A stretch of DNA of 5,766 bases, taken from assembly GCA_020026285.1 (NCBI GenBank), contig JAHHQS010000210.1, positions 1-5,766 on the forward strand. Reading direction: 5' to 3'. This document shows positions 5,681-5,766 of this stretch, piece by piece. The notes below the pieces were generated by a model, which worked only from the letters and a program-made list of their open reading frames with translations, was not told where the DNA came from and ran no database searches. The position numbers and the translations under genes were made by a program. Position 1 is the first letter of the stretch. Each line of letters begins with the position of its first letter. The DNA is from Parabacteroides sp. Its GTDB lineage: Bacteria; Bacteroidota; Bacteroidia; Bacteroidales; Tannerellaceae.

Positions 5681-5765
5681 GCTCGAATGGTGGAATCGGT
5701 AGACACGAAGGACTTAAAATCCTTTGGCCATTGCGGCTGTGCGGGTTCAAGTCCCGCTTCGAGTA
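5681..5765 (+). tRNA. tRNA-Leu(TAA), copy 2
   Basis: Identical to the first tRNA-Leu copy, with the anticodon TAA at 5715-5717. The gene is complete through its discriminator A at 5765, one base before the window ends, so the 3' processing site and any terminator or further tRNA lie outside. It belongs to the same tandem unit and presumably the same transcript. Confidence 0.96.
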
Positions 5766-5766
5766 C

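Larger units (their letters stand above)
5388..5766 (+). repeat. Perfect 196-bp tandem duplication containing a tRNA-Gly/tRNA-Leu pair
   Basis: The stretch 5388-5570 recurs without a single difference at 5584-5766, with a period of 196 bp. Each unit holds tRNA-Gly(GCC), a 23-nt spacer, tRNA-Leu(UAA) and a 15-nt spacer. The spacer between the two tRNAs is also identical, which points to a recent duplication or gene conversion rather than selection on the tRNAs alone. Identity stops at 5387/5583 on the left. The right edge of the second copy runs to the window end, so further units may follow. Confidence 0.95.

Overview
The window looks like chromosomal core DNA from a member of the Bacteroidota, most likely the order Bacteroidales (Bacteroides/Parabacteroides-like). 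The evidence is the A+T-rich composition, gene starts without clear Shine-Dalgarno sites, matches to the Bacteroidales promoter pattern (a TTTG-type -33 element and a TAnnTTTG -7 element), a short lipoprotein signal on a Rieske-like protein, and tRNA genes without an encoded CCA. The genus cannot be fixed from the sequence alone. All supported genes lie on the + strand.

Layout. Positions 1-136 hold a strong rho-independent terminator for an unseen upstream + strand gene, then a perfect 9-bp inverted repeat. Positions 137-2139 are a tight three-gene operon: prmC (glutamine methylation of release factors), recX (RecA modulator) and a ComF-family phosphoribosyltransferase-like protein, with a 4-nt gap and then a 20-nt overlap. 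After a 154-nt gap with a candidate promoter comes a pair: pyrE (orotate phosphoribosyltransferase, pyrimidine synthesis) and a small SRPBCC-like protein of unknown role, closed by a strong terminator at 3387-3430. argH (argininosuccinate lyase, last step of arginine synthesis) starts only 25 nt after that terminator's T-run. It overlaps by 4 nt a small lipoprotein with a Rieske-like fold whose metal ligands are altered. From 5318 a near-ideal Bacteroidales promoter drives a tRNA array: Gly(GCC)-Leu(UAA) repeated twice as an exact 196-bp tandem duplication that runs to the window edge.

How the genes fit together: these are mostly housekeeping functions (translation termination, recombination control, pyrimidine and arginine synthesis, tRNA supply) rather than one pathway. 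pyrE and argH are both biosynthetic, but a terminator separates them. I see no mobile element, CRISPR array or defence system, and no convincing undescribed multi-gene system. The points most worth a second look are the ligand-substituted Rieske-like lipoprotein coupled to argH, the terminator placed right before argH, the dyad upstream of prmC, and the perfect tRNA duplication.
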